Assembly (NCBI RefSeq): GCF_900250075.1 | Contig: NZ_LT977070.1 | Location: 1,752,603 to 1,816,602 of the forward strand | Length of the DNA: 64,000 nucleotides | Source: Cupriavidus taiwanensis | Lineage (GTDB): Bacteria; Pseudomonadota; Gammaproteobacteria; Burkholderiales; Burkholderiaceae | Direction of reading: 5' to 3' | Part shown: piece by piece, positions 1 to 7,916 of the stretch | Numbering within the stretch: the stretch's first letter is position 1 | Layout of the letters: each line of letters opens with the position of its first letter | Program-made: the position numbers and the translations under genes | Notes under the pieces: generated by a model | The model's database searches: none | The model's input: only the letters and a program-made list of their open reading frames with translations | Told to the model about the DNA's origin: nothing

Positions 1-237
1 AAACTCCGCGTAGCACAGCGCGGCAAAGCCGCACGCCAGCGCCGCGATCACGAAAGACACCGTCAGCGCCGGCCCCGCGGTCAGCGCGCCGGTGCCGGTC
101 AGCACGAAGATGCCGGTGCCGATGATGGCGCCGATGCCCATCAGCACCAGGTCGACCGGACCCAGCACCTTCCTCAGGGTGGCAGCGTGCGTCTGCGCCA
201 GCATGGCGTCGATGTTCTTGGTTCGGAACAAGCTCAT
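1..237 (-). CDS. APC-family amino acid permease, N-terminal part (cut by window edge)
   Basis: Only the first 79 codons lie in the window; the gene continues to the left. The N-terminus starts MSLFRTKNIDAML and runs into a first membrane helix with the signature GIGAIIGTGIFVLTG. That signature marks the amino acid/polyamine/cation (APC) superfamily, close to the YfnA/CAT cationic amino-acid transporter group. A second hydrophobic helix follows at about residues 55-75. A purine-rich GGAG ribosome site lies just upstream of the ATG. The family identity is clear, but the substrate cannot be told from this fragment. Confidence 0.85.
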   Translation of the reverse strand, partial: MSLFRTKNIDAMLAQTHAATLRKVLGPVDLVLMGIGAIIGTGIFVLTGTGALTAGPALTVSFVIAALACGFAALCYAEF

Positions 238-504
238 ATAGGGATCTCCTGCATGGGTTGTGCCGCGCGCGCGCACGGATCCGCGCCGGAGATGGCGACG
301 CGGCATGCGGTGCGGTGGCATCCGGGCAGCGTGCCGACGGGTAGACGACAACGCTTGCCGGCATGCAGGTCGCGCGCCGGTCCCGGTAATTTTTTTGGAA
401 TTGCCCAGACCGCAGAGGCGGCGGGGACAGATGTCAAGCCAAATCAACGCGGCGAGCGTTGCCCTGCGATGCCTTGCTCGCCGCCGAGGTCAATCACGCC
501 GGTC

Positions 505-1599
505 TCAGTCGACGTGGTGCACCCATCCGAACGGGTCGGCGATACTGCCGCGCTGGATGCCGGTCAGCAAGGTACGGAGCCGTTGCGTGACTTCGCCTTC
601 GCCGCCGTTGCCGATGGTGAATTCGCCGCCGGCGTGGCGCACCTGCCCGATCGCGGTGACGACCGCGGCGGTGCCGCAGGCGAAGGTTTCCCTGACCCGA
701 CCACTGGCTGCATCGGCGCGCCACGACTCGAAGTCGTAGGGCGTTTCGTCGACCGGAATGCCCTCGTGCCGCGCCAGTTCGATGATCGAAGCGCGGGTAA
801 TGCCCGGCAGGATGGTCCCTTTCAGGGGCGGCGTGCGCAGCGAGCCGTCATCCATCACGAAAAACACGTTCATGCCGCCGAGCTCCTCGATCCAGCGGTG
901 CTCGGCCGCGTCCAGGAACACCACCTGGTCGCAGCCCTTGGCCGCGGCCTCGGTCTGCGCAATCAGGCTGGCCGCGTAATTGCCGCCGCACTTGGCGGCG
1001 CCGGTGCCGCCGGAAGCCGCGCGGGTGTATTGATCCGACACCCAGACGGTCACGGCGGACTTGCCCGGCTTGAAATAGGGGCCGACCGGACATGCGATCA
1101 CGCAAAATATGTATTCGGCCGAGGAGCGCACTCCGAGAAAACTCTCCGAGGCGAACATGAACGGGCGCAGGTACAGGCTGCCCTCGCTGCCGGGAATCCA
1201 GGCACGGTCAATATCGACGAGCGCTTCCACGGCTTGCAGGAAGGTGGCTTCGGGCAGTTCCGCCATCGACATGCGGGCGGCGGAGGCACGAAAACGCCTG
1301 GCGTTTTCCTGCGGCCGGAACAGCGAAATCCTGCCGCCCTCGCCACGGTATGCCTTCATGCCTTCGAAGATCTCCTGCGCATAGTGCAGCACTGCGCAGG
1401 CGGGGTCGATCTGGAAAGGCCGGCGTGCTTCCACCCTGGCGTCATGCCAGCCACGACCGTCGGTCCAACGGATCGTGACCATGTGGTCGGTGAACACGCG
1501 ACCGAAGACGGGGCTCTCCAGCCTGGCAGCGATCTGCTCGGCGGGGGTGGGGCCGGGATGGGGCTCCAGAACGAACTGCAGTGGATTTTCGGTGCTCAT
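505..1599 (-). CDS. ilvE: Branched-chain amino acid aminotransferase (class IV, BCAT type II)
   Basis: This PLP enzyme interconverts Leu/Ile/Val and their 2-oxo acids, the last step of branched-chain amino acid synthesis, in the cytoplasm. The 364-aa length fits the longer, mammal-like BCAT subgroup. The PLP lysine is Lys203 in GAAKCGGNYAASL. The active-site segments HYAQEIFEGMKAYR (about 72-85), LYLRPFMFASE and the C-terminal ETFACGTAAVV cofactor loop are all present. It stands alone, with 267 bp to the permease and a 438-bp upstream gap, so it probably has its own promoter. Confidence 0.95.
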   Translation of the reverse strand: MSTENPLQFVLEPHPGPTPAEQIAARLESPVFGRVFTDHMVTIRWTDGRGWHDARVEARRPFQIDPACAVLHYAQEIFEGMKAYRGEGGRISLFRPQENARRFRASAARMSMAELPEATFLQAVEALVDIDRAWIPGSEGSLYLRPFMFASESFLGVRSSAEYIFCVIACPVGPYFKPGKSAVTVWVSDQYTRAASGGTGAAKCGGNYAASLIAQTEAAAKGCDQVVFLDAAEHRWIEELGGMNVFFVMDDGSLRTPPLKGTILPGITRASIIELARHEGIPVDETPYDFESWRADAASGRVRETFACGTAAVVTAIGQVRHAGGEFTIGNGGEGEVTQRLRTLLTGIQRGSIADPFGWVHHVD

Positions 1600-2037
1600 G
1601 CTTCAGTGCTCGGGGGGTGTTGGGCCGTACGGCCTGGCCGCCGCGGTAGCGTTGCCGGGGCGGGTGCGCTGCAAGGGAGTATCGGGCAAAGGTGCGGCTT
1701 CGGGCAACCGGCCGCGGCCTGGCGCGGGCTGGCGCGTGCGGTGGGATTCACGATGTCTGTCTCCGGATGCTTCTTTTTGTTCGGAGCAGTGTATGAAGCG
1801 GTCGCCACGCAGTAAATTGAAGAATTCCGACATCTGGTATCTGCAAAACGCATAGCGGGCGATGGGTTCCGCTGCCGCCCCGAGGTCTTCGGGTCAGCGA
1901 TCGTGACGGCGATCCCCTCGGTGGCGAGGTACGTGCCGTGGCCGACGTGATGCCATATCATGCTGAGGCATCCGCCACCGGATGCTTGCGGCAACGCATC
2001 TCGACCATCCCATCCAGCAGCCTGCGCCACGCCAAGC
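1600..2037. other. Intergenic region between ilvE and the patatin gene
   Basis: About 440 bp separate two divergent genes. Short open frames exist on both strands, but none has a ribosome site, a recognisable domain or a convincing protein composition. The region must hold the ilvE promoter and that of the lipoprotein gene. I could not identify a clear sigma-70 pair or a riboswitch. Confidence 0.4.
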
Positions 2038-3510
2038 ATGTCTTGTCACGATCCCTCTCTCCGCCGGAACAACTGCCTGCCCGGGCCACCGGGCCGGCCA
2101 CGAAGCAGGCGTGGCACCTGCGGCAAGGCGGGCCGCGCCCTGATGGTGCTCCTGCTTGCGGGAGTCGGCGCCTGCGGCTCGCTGTCTCACAATGTCCCCC
2201 GCAATCTGCCCCAGGCGACGGCCGCCAGCGCCACCGTACCGCTGCGTGAACCCGTCGATGTCGCCGGGCCGACTACCGTCGCCATGGCGTTCTCCGGCGG
2301 CGGCACGCGCGCCGCGGCGTTCGCCTTCGGCGCGCTGCAGGGGCTTGACGCCATGCGGGGTTCCGGCGGCGCGTCCTTGCTCGACGACGTGGCCTTCATC
2401 AGCAGCGTGTCCGGAGGCTCGCTCACCGCCGCCTACTACGGCCTGCACGGCAAGGACAGCCTGGCAACGTTCCGGTCGGTGCTGCTGAAGGACGGCGAGG
2501 CGCGGCTGCGCTTCAGCCTCCTTAACCCCTTCAATATTGCGCGGCTCTTTGGCGGGGGCCTCAATAATCGGGAAGACCTCCGGACCTGGCTGGACGAGGA
2601 CGTGTTCAAGGGGGCCACCTACGCCGACATGTTCCGCCGCGGCAAGCCGCTGGTGTGGATCAACGCCACCAACGTCTATTATCGGGTCGCATTTCCGTTC
2701 AGCCAGCTCGCCTTCGATGCGCTGTGCAGCGATCTCGCCAGCTTTCCCGTCTCCGAGGCGGTCGCGGCGTCGATGGCGGTGCCGCTGTTCTTCGCGCCCA
2801 TCGTGCTGGAGAAGCATCCCGAGGCTTGCCGCGCGCCGCTGCCCAACCTGGATCACGCCGAGGCGCCGGGGCAATCGCTGCTGATTGGCGCGTTGGCGGT
2901 TGCCGTGCGCGGCCACCGGGATCTGTCCAAAGGCAAGTACGTCAAGCTGGTCGACGGCGGCGTGACGGACAACTACGGGCTAGCCACCATTTTCCAGTCG
3001 CGCCTGCTGCTGGGCACGGCCTACGGGCCCATGAGCGAGAACGACGCCATCAAGGTGCGCCGGCTGCTGTTTGTCGTGGTCGATGCCGGCCAGGGTCCGC
3101 GTGGCGACTGGAACCAAAGCCAGGTTGGCCCGTCGGGGATCGAAGTGGCAAACGCGTCCATCGATGCCGCCATGGCCACCAACGTGCGCATGAGCTATGA
3201 CGCCTTCGTGCCCATGACGCGCCAGTGGCGCAACGACCTGGTCGCCTATCGCTGCGCGCTGCCGTTTGCACGGCAGCAGGCCATCGCCGCAAGCCGTCCA
3301 GGCTGGCGTTGCGACGACGTCGAATTCTTCGTCACGCGGATCGCATTCGACTCCCTCGACAAGGCGCGTGCCGCAAGCCTGAACGAGCTGCCGACCCGGC
3401 TTCGGTTGCCCGAGCAGGATGTCGATCGCCTGATCGAAGCCGGCCGGGACGCCATCCTGGGCAACCCGGTGATCCGCGAGTTCGAGCGCGAAGCCAACGC
3501 GGTCCGGTAG
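2038..3510 (+). CDS. Patatin-like phospholipase lipoprotein
   Basis: This is a probable outer-membrane or periplasmic lipoprotein with a patatin lipid acyl hydrolase domain. An Arg-rich n-region is followed by the hydrophobic core MVLLLAGVGAC with a lipobox-type Cys (Cys46 from this start). The patatin elements are the oxyanion loop FSGGGTRAAAF, the nucleophile elbow SSVSGGSL (Ser in S-x-S-G-G) and the catalytic Asp in DGGVTDNYG, giving a Ser-Asp dyad. The start is uncertain: ATG 2038 gives a long signal region, an in-frame start also exists at 1960, and ATG 2143 would leave too short an n-region. It has no operon partner. Confidence 0.8.
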   Translation: MSCHDPSLRRNNCLPGPPGRPRSRRGTCGKAGRALMVLLLAGVGACGSLSHNVPRNLPQATAASATVPLREPVDVAGPTTVAMAFSGGGTRAAAFAFGALQGLDAMRGSGGASLLDDVAFISSVSGGSLTAAYYGLHGKDSLATFRSVLLKDGEARLRFSLLNPFNIARLFGGGLNNREDLRTWLDEDVFKGATYADMFRRGKPLVWINATNVYYRVAFPFSQLAFDALCSDLASFPVSEAVAASMAVPLFFAPIVLEKHPEACRAPLPNLDHAEAPGQSLLIGALAVAVRGHRDLSKGKYVKLVDGGVTDNYGLATIFQSRLLLGTAYGPMSENDAIKVRRLLFVVVDAGQGPRGDWNQSQVGPSGIEVANASIDAAMATNVRMSYDAFVPMTRQWRNDLVAYRCALPFARQQAIAASRPGWRCDDVEFFVTRIAFDSLDKARAASLNELPTRLRLPEQDVDRLIEAGRDAILGNPVIREFEREANAVR

Positions 3511-3698
3511 TTACGTTGCCGGCAGGCCCGGCGCAGCCGCATCGTGCCCGACGATTGGTGCCGGCGCGGTAACAGTGCGTGTACTGCTGCGGCACTACCG
3601 GTGCGTCCGGCCCACGGCTACGCTTCGTTCCAAGCGGTACCTGCCTGCCACCCGGCGCAGCGCCGCCAGGCATCCCCGCCATCTCAGCAGGAGCGATC

Positions 3699-4178
3699 AT
3701 GACGCAACGCCTCAACTACTTCCAGCAGTCTCCGGAGCTGTCCAAGAAGCTCATGGAGCTCAACAGCCTGTTCTCTAAAACGACGATCGAGCAGCACATT
3801 CGCGAGCTCGTCGAGATTCGCGCGTCGCAGCTCAACGGCTGCGCGTTCTGTGTCGACATGCACATCAAGATGGCCAAGATCCACGGCGAGCGCGAGCTTC
3901 GGCTGCATCACGTGGCGATCTGGCGTGAATCGACGCTGTTCTCGGCGCGCGAGCGCGCCGCGCTGGCCTGGACCGAGGCCCTGACCCAGCTGCCCGCGCA
4001 AGGGGTGCCGGACGATGTCTACGAGCGCGTGCGCACGCAGTATTCCGAGAAGGAGCTGTCCGACCTCACTTTCCTGGTGGGCGCCATCAATACCTGGAAC
4101 CGGTTGAACGTAGCGTTCCGCATGGTTCCCGGTTCCTCCGACAAGGCCTTCGGGCTGGACAAGGCCAACCTGGAGTAA
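3699..4178 (+). CDS. AhpD/carboxymuconolactone decarboxylase-family protein
   Basis: A 159-aa all-helical AhpD-like protein. Residues 35-60 carry the peroxidase-type motif with ELVEIRASQLNGCAFCVDMH: the CxxC pair followed by a histidine four residues on, as in alkylhydroperoxidase AhpD proteins. The ATG is preceded by CAGGAG at 3688-3693, so the longer upstream frame is not used. The stop is 4 bp from the next gene, a secreted cupin, so the two are probably co-transcribed. A role in peroxide or thiol redox defence is inferred from the family; the true substrate is unknown. Confidence 0.88.
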   Translation: MTQRLNYFQQSPELSKKLMELNSLFSKTTIEQHIRELVEIRASQLNGCAFCVDMHIKMAKIHGERELRLHHVAIWRESTLFSARERAALAWTEALTQLPAQGVPDDVYERVRTQYSEKELSDLTFLVGAINTWNRLNVAFRMVPGSSDKAFGLDKANLE

Positions 4179-4182
4179 TGCC

Positions 4183-4584
4183 ATGAAACGGTCGATTGCC
4201 ATGGCGGCGAGCCTGGTGCTGCTGCTGTCGGCGCCGCTGGCCAGCGCCGCGCCGCTGGAAGTGGTGGTCCAGTCGCTGACCACCAAGGTGCTGCCCGACT
4301 ATGCGGGCAAGGAAGTCCAGATGATCACGGTGGAGTACCCGCCCGGCGGCTTCGACCCGGTGCATCGCCATGACGCGCATGCGTTCGTCTATGTGCTCGA
4401 AGGCAGCATCGTGATGGGCGTGAAGGGCGGCAAGGAAGTTACGCTGAAGGCGGGCGAAACCTTCTACGAAGGCCCGGACGACCTCCACACCGTCGGCCGC
4501 AATGCCAGCAAGACCAGGCCAGCGAAGTTCGTCGTGTTCCTGCTGAAGAAGCAGGGGGCGCCGGTCTTTACGCCGGTGAATTAG
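4183..4584 (+). CDS. Secreted single-domain cupin protein
   Basis: A 133-aa protein with a clear Sec signal peptide (MKRSIAMAASLVLLLSAPLASA, cleaved after about residue 22) and one cupin barrel. Cupin motif 1 appears as PVHRHDAHAFVYVLEG (His/His/Glu metal ligands) and motif 2 as the region around FYEGPDDLHTVGRN. It is expected to be a periplasmic metal-binding cupin. It lies 4 bp after the AhpD-like gene, which suggests a shared role in stress or small-molecule detoxification. No substrate can be assigned. Confidence 0.85.
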   Translation: MKRSIAMAASLVLLLSAPLASAAPLEVVVQSLTTKVLPDYAGKEVQMITVEYPPGGFDPVHRHDAHAFVYVLEGSIVMGVKGGKEVTLKAGETFYEGPDDLHTVGRNASKTRPAKFVVFLLKKQGAPVFTPVN

Positions 4585-4597
4585 CGCGGTCGTTCTC

Positions 4598-4617
4598 CCG
4601 GGCCGGTCACGGCCCGG
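4598..4617. terminator. GC-rich hairpin between convergent genes
   Basis: A perfect 8-bp stem, CCGGGCCG / CGGCCCGG, with a GTCA loop lies 13 bp after the cupin stop and before the end of the convergent pheC-like gene. There is no T-run on either side, so it is a transcript-end or stabilising hairpin at best, not a classical intrinsic terminator. Confidence 0.4.
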
Positions 4618-4666
4618 TTGCCGGGTCACGGGGCCAGGATCCGCCGGTTTCGCGTCGGGCGGCCGG

Positions 4667-4687
4667 GCGCCATGCGCCATGCGCCAT
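4667..4687. repeat. 7-bp tandem repeat GCGCCAT x3
   Basis: Three perfect head-to-tail copies of GCGCCAT sit immediately before the stop codon of the minus-strand pheC-like gene. The repeat is short and low-complexity, and is probably slippage-generated. Confidence 0.7.
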
Positions 4688-4688
4688 G

Positions 4689-5486
4689 CTACTTACCCAG
4701 CCATACCGCACGGCGCGCATCGAACTCCCCGCCGGCCCTGGCCAGGTGCAGCCACTGGTCGACGTACCGCTTGAACACCTCGTCGCCATTCGGCAGCAGA
4801 TAGCCCATCTCAGCGTACTGCAGCGGCTTGTCGGGATTGACCGCGCACAGCTCGGGATGGGCCTTGCTCTGGACGATGGCTTCGGCGGCCTCGGTGACGA
4901 AGACGTCGGCGCGGCCCTGGATCACCTCGTCGAAAATCGTCAGGTTGTCCTTGTGCATGGTCAGCCTGGCCTGGGACAGGTGGGTGCGGGCGAAGCGCTC
5001 GTTGCTGCCGCCGGGATTGGCGATCACGCGCACGCCGGGCCGGTTGATGGCCTCCACGGTCTGGAAGCGCTGCACGTTCTCGCAGCGCGTGATCGGCGTC
5101 TTGCCATTGACCATGTAGGGCGCACTGAAATAGGCCTGCTTCTGGCGTTCCAGCGACACCGAGATGCCGCCGGCGCCGATATCGCACTTGCCGCCGACGA
5201 AGTCCGGCATCAGCGTGGCCCAGCTGGTCTTGACGAATTGCGGTTTGGCGCCGAGCGAGCCGGCCAGCGACGTCATCAGGTCCACGTCGAGCCCTTCGTA
5301 CTGGCCTTCCGACTTCATGAAGCTGAAAGGCTTGTAGTCGCCCGGCGTGCAGACGCGCAGCACGCCCGATTGGGCGACGCGGGTCAATGTGGGCGACAGC
5401 CCGGCGGCCGGCGCGGCCGGCTGCGAGAACACCGGGGCGGCGCAGAGCAGGGCAACGGCGCTGACGATCGTCCTTGTCATTGGCAT
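4689..5486 (-). CDS. pheC: Periplasmic cyclohexadienyl dehydratase-like (PheC) / family 3 solute-binding fold
   Basis: A 265-aa exported protein (signal peptide ending near VFSQPAAP) with the fold of family 3 amino-acid-binding proteins. From memory of Pseudomonas PheC, the features that separate the enzyme from transporters are present: VLRVCTPGDYKPFSF, GGISVSLERQKQAYFS, NPGGSNERFAR, the TEAAEA segment carrying the Glu that acts as general acid in PheC, and the end CAVNPDKP...FKRYVDQWLHL. It would convert prephenate or arogenate to phenylpyruvate or Phe in the periplasm. No permease or ATPase is adjacent, which also favours an enzyme. Start ATG 5486 or 5480; the longer frame to 5534 lacks a ribosome site. 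Confidence 0.75.
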   Translation of the reverse strand: MPMTRTIVSAVALLCAAPVFSQPAAPAAGLSPTLTRVAQSGVLRVCTPGDYKPFSFMKSEGQYEGLDVDLMTSLAGSLGAKPQFVKTSWATLMPDFVGGKCDIGAGGISVSLERQKQAYFSAPYMVNGKTPITRCENVQRFQTVEAINRPGVRVIANPGGSNERFARTHLSQARLTMHKDNLTIFDEVIQGRADVFVTEAAEAIVQSKAHPELCAVNPDKPLQYAEMGYLLPNGDEVFKRYVDQWLHLARAGGEFDARRAVWLGK

Positions 5487-5604
5487 TTTCGTTTTTCTCT
5501 GTGTTGGGTTCGGGAAATGTGGCCACGGCGGCATGCGGAAATATATCGCATGCGCCTGCCCCGGCGCCGGTCTCGCGCCGATATGCCATGAGCCGGCCGC
5601 GGCC

Positions 5605-6504
5605 TTATTCCCGGCTTGGTACGTAGGTCGACGACTGACCGAAGATCCAGCTTAGTGCCAGTCCGGCGGCCAGGGCGTCTTTCCGGCGCACCAGCGGGCT
5701 GTTCTCGAAGCTGGCGCCGTCGAGCCGGTCGTAGCGGACGAAGGCGCCGAACCAGACATGGCGAAAGCGCTTGGACAGCGAAGCCAGCGCCATGCTGCCG
5801 GAATAGCCGCCCTGCGCGCTGTAGGCCGGACGTGCCGCGGTCGCGAATTGTTCTTCGACGGAATAGAAATACTGGTTGTAGCGCGCGGTCGAGAACAGTG
5901 GCCCCGCCATCAGGCCCAGGTTCCAGCCGGGCAGGCCGCCGACGTTGGCAACGTCGAGGTTCAGGTTGGGCGAGAAGATCCAGCCGATCGCCTTGGGCGA
6001 CGATTCGACGGTGATGGCCAGCCGTATGGGAAGCCGCAGATCGAGCCTGGTACGGTCCTCGGCGGAACGCCACAGCGTCACCGCCAGCGAGGGCCCGATT
6101 TCCACTGCGGTCTTGAGATCCGGCATGCCGCGGCGGACTTCATCCTCGCTGCTCTTGACCGGTAGCGAGAGGCCGAGGCTGACATTGAGCTCGATCCGGT
6201 CGCTGTCGAACAGCTTGCCGCGCACGCCGTTGCGGTCCGCGCGCAGATGCTCGCCGCGATAGACGAAGTAGGGCACCGGGAATAGCAGGTTGGCGCGTGC
6301 ATCCGAGCCTCGGTAGTGCGGCAGGGTGATGCCGCCGACTCCGAGCCCGGCTTCCCACAACGGCCGTTCGATGGCATCGAAATCCTGTGCCCCGCAGGCC
6401 GTTGCGAAGGCCGCGGCAAGGGCCGGGAGCGCGCGGTAGCGTTTGCGCAACCTCGTCTCTGGCAAGGCATGCCGTGATCGGCTGGCGCAATGCCCGGTTC
6501 GCAT
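5605..6504 (-). CDS. MipA/OmpV-family outer membrane protein
   Basis: A 299-aa protein with an N-terminal signal region (hydrophobic stretch ALPALAAAFATACGA) followed by beta-strand-rich sequence. It has the MipA/OmpV hallmarks: GLGVGGITLPHYRGSD near the mature N-terminus, repeated alternating aromatic strands, and a C-terminal strand LAAGLALSWIFGQSS. Members sit in the outer membrane as barrels and have been linked to MltA-interacting scaffolding or to envelope stress. The start at 6504 is preceded by CCGGAG; the longer upstream frame would overlap the next gene. No neighbour gives a specific role. Confidence 0.85.
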   Translation of the reverse strand: MRTGHCASRSRHALPETRLRKRYRALPALAAAFATACGAQDFDAIERPLWEAGLGVGGITLPHYRGSDARANLLFPVPYFVYRGEHLRADRNGVRGKLFDSDRIELNVSLGLSLPVKSSEDEVRRGMPDLKTAVEIGPSLAVTLWRSAEDRTRLDLRLPIRLAITVESSPKAIGWIFSPNLNLDVANVGGLPGWNLGLMAGPLFSTARYNQYFYSVEEQFATAARPAYSAQGGYSGSMALASLSKRFRHVWFGAFVRYDRLDGASFENSPLVRRKDALAAGLALSWIFGQSSTYVPSRE

Positions 6505-6607
6505 GGCGTGGCTCCGGAGAACTTTGGTGGAATTGCGGGGGGGGGAAACCGAACACGAGCAAAACTTGGCCAAGTATAACCAGAGTGGCTGGCTGCGCGG
6601 TTCCCGT

Positions 6608-6856
6608 TCAGCCTCGGTATTTCTCCCACATCTCCCGCACGATCGGTTCCGGCGGCGGCGCCGGAGCGAAGCCGGCGACATTGGCGAACACGCCGGCAAT
6701 GCGGCGCCTGAACGAATCGAGGTCCTCCGTCGGCTCCGCCGTAGCCTGCGCGCTATCGATGATGGTATGCAATTGCCCGGCCGAGAGCCCGGCGATGGCA
6801 CGCCATAGTTCTTCGGGGCTGGACAGCGGCCGGGCGACATCGGGCATGGCAAGCAT
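6608..6856 (-). CDS. Small hypothetical protein
   Basis: An 82-aa soluble protein, MLAMPDVARPLSSPEELWR and onward, rich in Ala/Pro/Glu, without signal peptide or membrane helix. Codon use is typical of the neighbours. GGAG lies 6 nt before ATG 6856; the GTG at 6868 is less well placed. It begins 38 bp after the cyoD stop, so it may be the last gene of the cyo operon. I do not recognise a domain. Confidence 0.55.
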   Translation of the reverse strand: MLAMPDVARPLSSPEELWRAIAGLSAGQLHTIIDSAQATAEPTEDLDSFRRRIAGVFANVAGFAPAPPPEPIVREMWEKYRG

Positions 6857-6894
6857 GGTCTTCTCCACGCGGATTTCCCAACGCGGCTGCAGCG

Positions 6895-7272
6895 CTAGTC
6901 CCTGGCCCGTGCCCGTTCGATCGACATGCCGGTCGGCATCATGTTGAGGTCGGCGTTATGCATCACCCACAGCGAGCCGGCGACGACGATGACGATCAGG
7001 AAGCCGGTGCAGGCGAAGATGGCGGTATTGCCGCGCTGCCCGGGACCGGTGCCCAAATGCAGGAAGTACACCAGCTGCACCAGCAGCTGCGCGACGCACA
7101 GGCCCACCACCAGCGCGATCGCGGCGTGGCTTTGCAACGCGCCGGTCATCACCGAGGCAAACGAGGCCACGGTCAGCGCCACCGACAGCAGCAGGCCGAT
7201 GGTGTAGCTGCGCACGCTGCCGTGGGTGGCGTGCTGGTCCGGATGGACGGAATGAAGGTGGGACGGCTTCAT
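6895..7272 (-). CDS. cyoD: Cytochrome bo(3) quinol oxidase subunit IV
   Basis: A 125-aa membrane protein with three helices (about 22-45, 48-72 and 84-106) and the family pattern SHAAIALVVGLCVAQLLVQLVYFLHL in the second helix. Subunit IV is an assembly factor of the bo-type terminal oxidase. Its ATG overlaps the cyoC stop in ATGA, indicating translational coupling. No cyoE (heme O synthase) follows, so that gene must lie elsewhere. Confidence 0.93.
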   Translation of the reverse strand: MKPSHLHSVHPDQHATHGSVRSYTIGLLLSVALTVASFASVMTGALQSHAAIALVVGLCVAQLLVQLVYFLHLGTGPGQRGNTAIFACTGFLIVIVVAGSLWVMHNADLNMMPTGMSIERARARD

Positions 7273-7913
7273 GCGAACTCCCGCAGGTAGACGAAGGTGA
7301 AGACGCAGATCCAGACCAGGTCCAGGAAGTGCCAGAACAGGCTCAGGCACGCCAGCCGGCGGCGCACGATGTCGTCGAGGCCGAAGCGCCGGATCTGGTG
7401 GATCATCACCGCCAGCCAGCCCAGGCCCGCGGTGACGTGCAGCCCGTGGGTGCCGACCAGCGTGAAGAACGCCGACAGGTAGGCGCTGACGCCCGGGCCG
7501 GCGCCCTGGTGCAGCAGGTGGGCAAACTCGTAGACCTCCATGGCGACGAACACGGCGCCCAGCACGAAGGTGGCCGCCAGCCAGCGGATCATGCGCGGCG
7601 CGGCATTGGCGTCCTGGCGCAGCATGGCCAGGCCGAAGGTGTAGCTGCTGAGCAGCAGCACCATGGTCTCGGCGAACACGAACGGCAGCTCGAACAGTTG
7701 CTGCCCGCCGGGCCCGCCCGCGGTGTTGCCCGACAGCACGCCGAAGGTGGCGAACAGCACCGCGAAGATCAGGCAGTCGCTCATCAGATAGAGCCAGAAG
7801 CCCAGCGTGGTATGGGCGGCGGCATCGTGATGGCCGTGGTCGGTGGCGTGCGTGGTTGCGTGCGTGGCGTGGTTGCCCGGATGGTGCAGGGTTGGGGATA
7901 GCGTCGGGTTCAT
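7269..7913 (-). CDS. cyoC: Cytochrome bo(3) quinol oxidase subunit III
   Basis: A 214-aa, five-helix heme-copper oxidase subunit III. The His-rich cytoplasmic N-terminus (HHPGNHATHATTHATDHGHH) is followed by GFWLYLMSDCLIFAVLFATF and the subunit III signature FFTLVGTHGLHVTAGL. It supports proton uptake and stability of subunit I. It lies 3 bp after cyoB and overlaps cyoD by 4 bp. Confidence 0.95.
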   Translation of the reverse strand: MNPTLSPTLHHPGNHATHATTHATDHGHHDAAAHTTLGFWLYLMSDCLIFAVLFATFGVLSGNTAGGPGGQQLFELPFVFAETMVLLLSSYTFGLAMLRQDANAAPRMIRWLAATFVLGAVFVAMEVYEFAHLLHQGAGPGVSAYLSAFFTLVGTHGLHVTAGLGWLAVMIHQIRRFGLDDIVRRRLACLSLFWHFLDLVWICVFTFVYLREFA

Positions 7914-7916
7914 GGC

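Noticed and set aside
187..1815. 542-codon plus-strand frame opposite ilvE
   Set aside because: Antisense to a complete aminotransferase with all active-site motifs; no ribosome site or recognisable domain.
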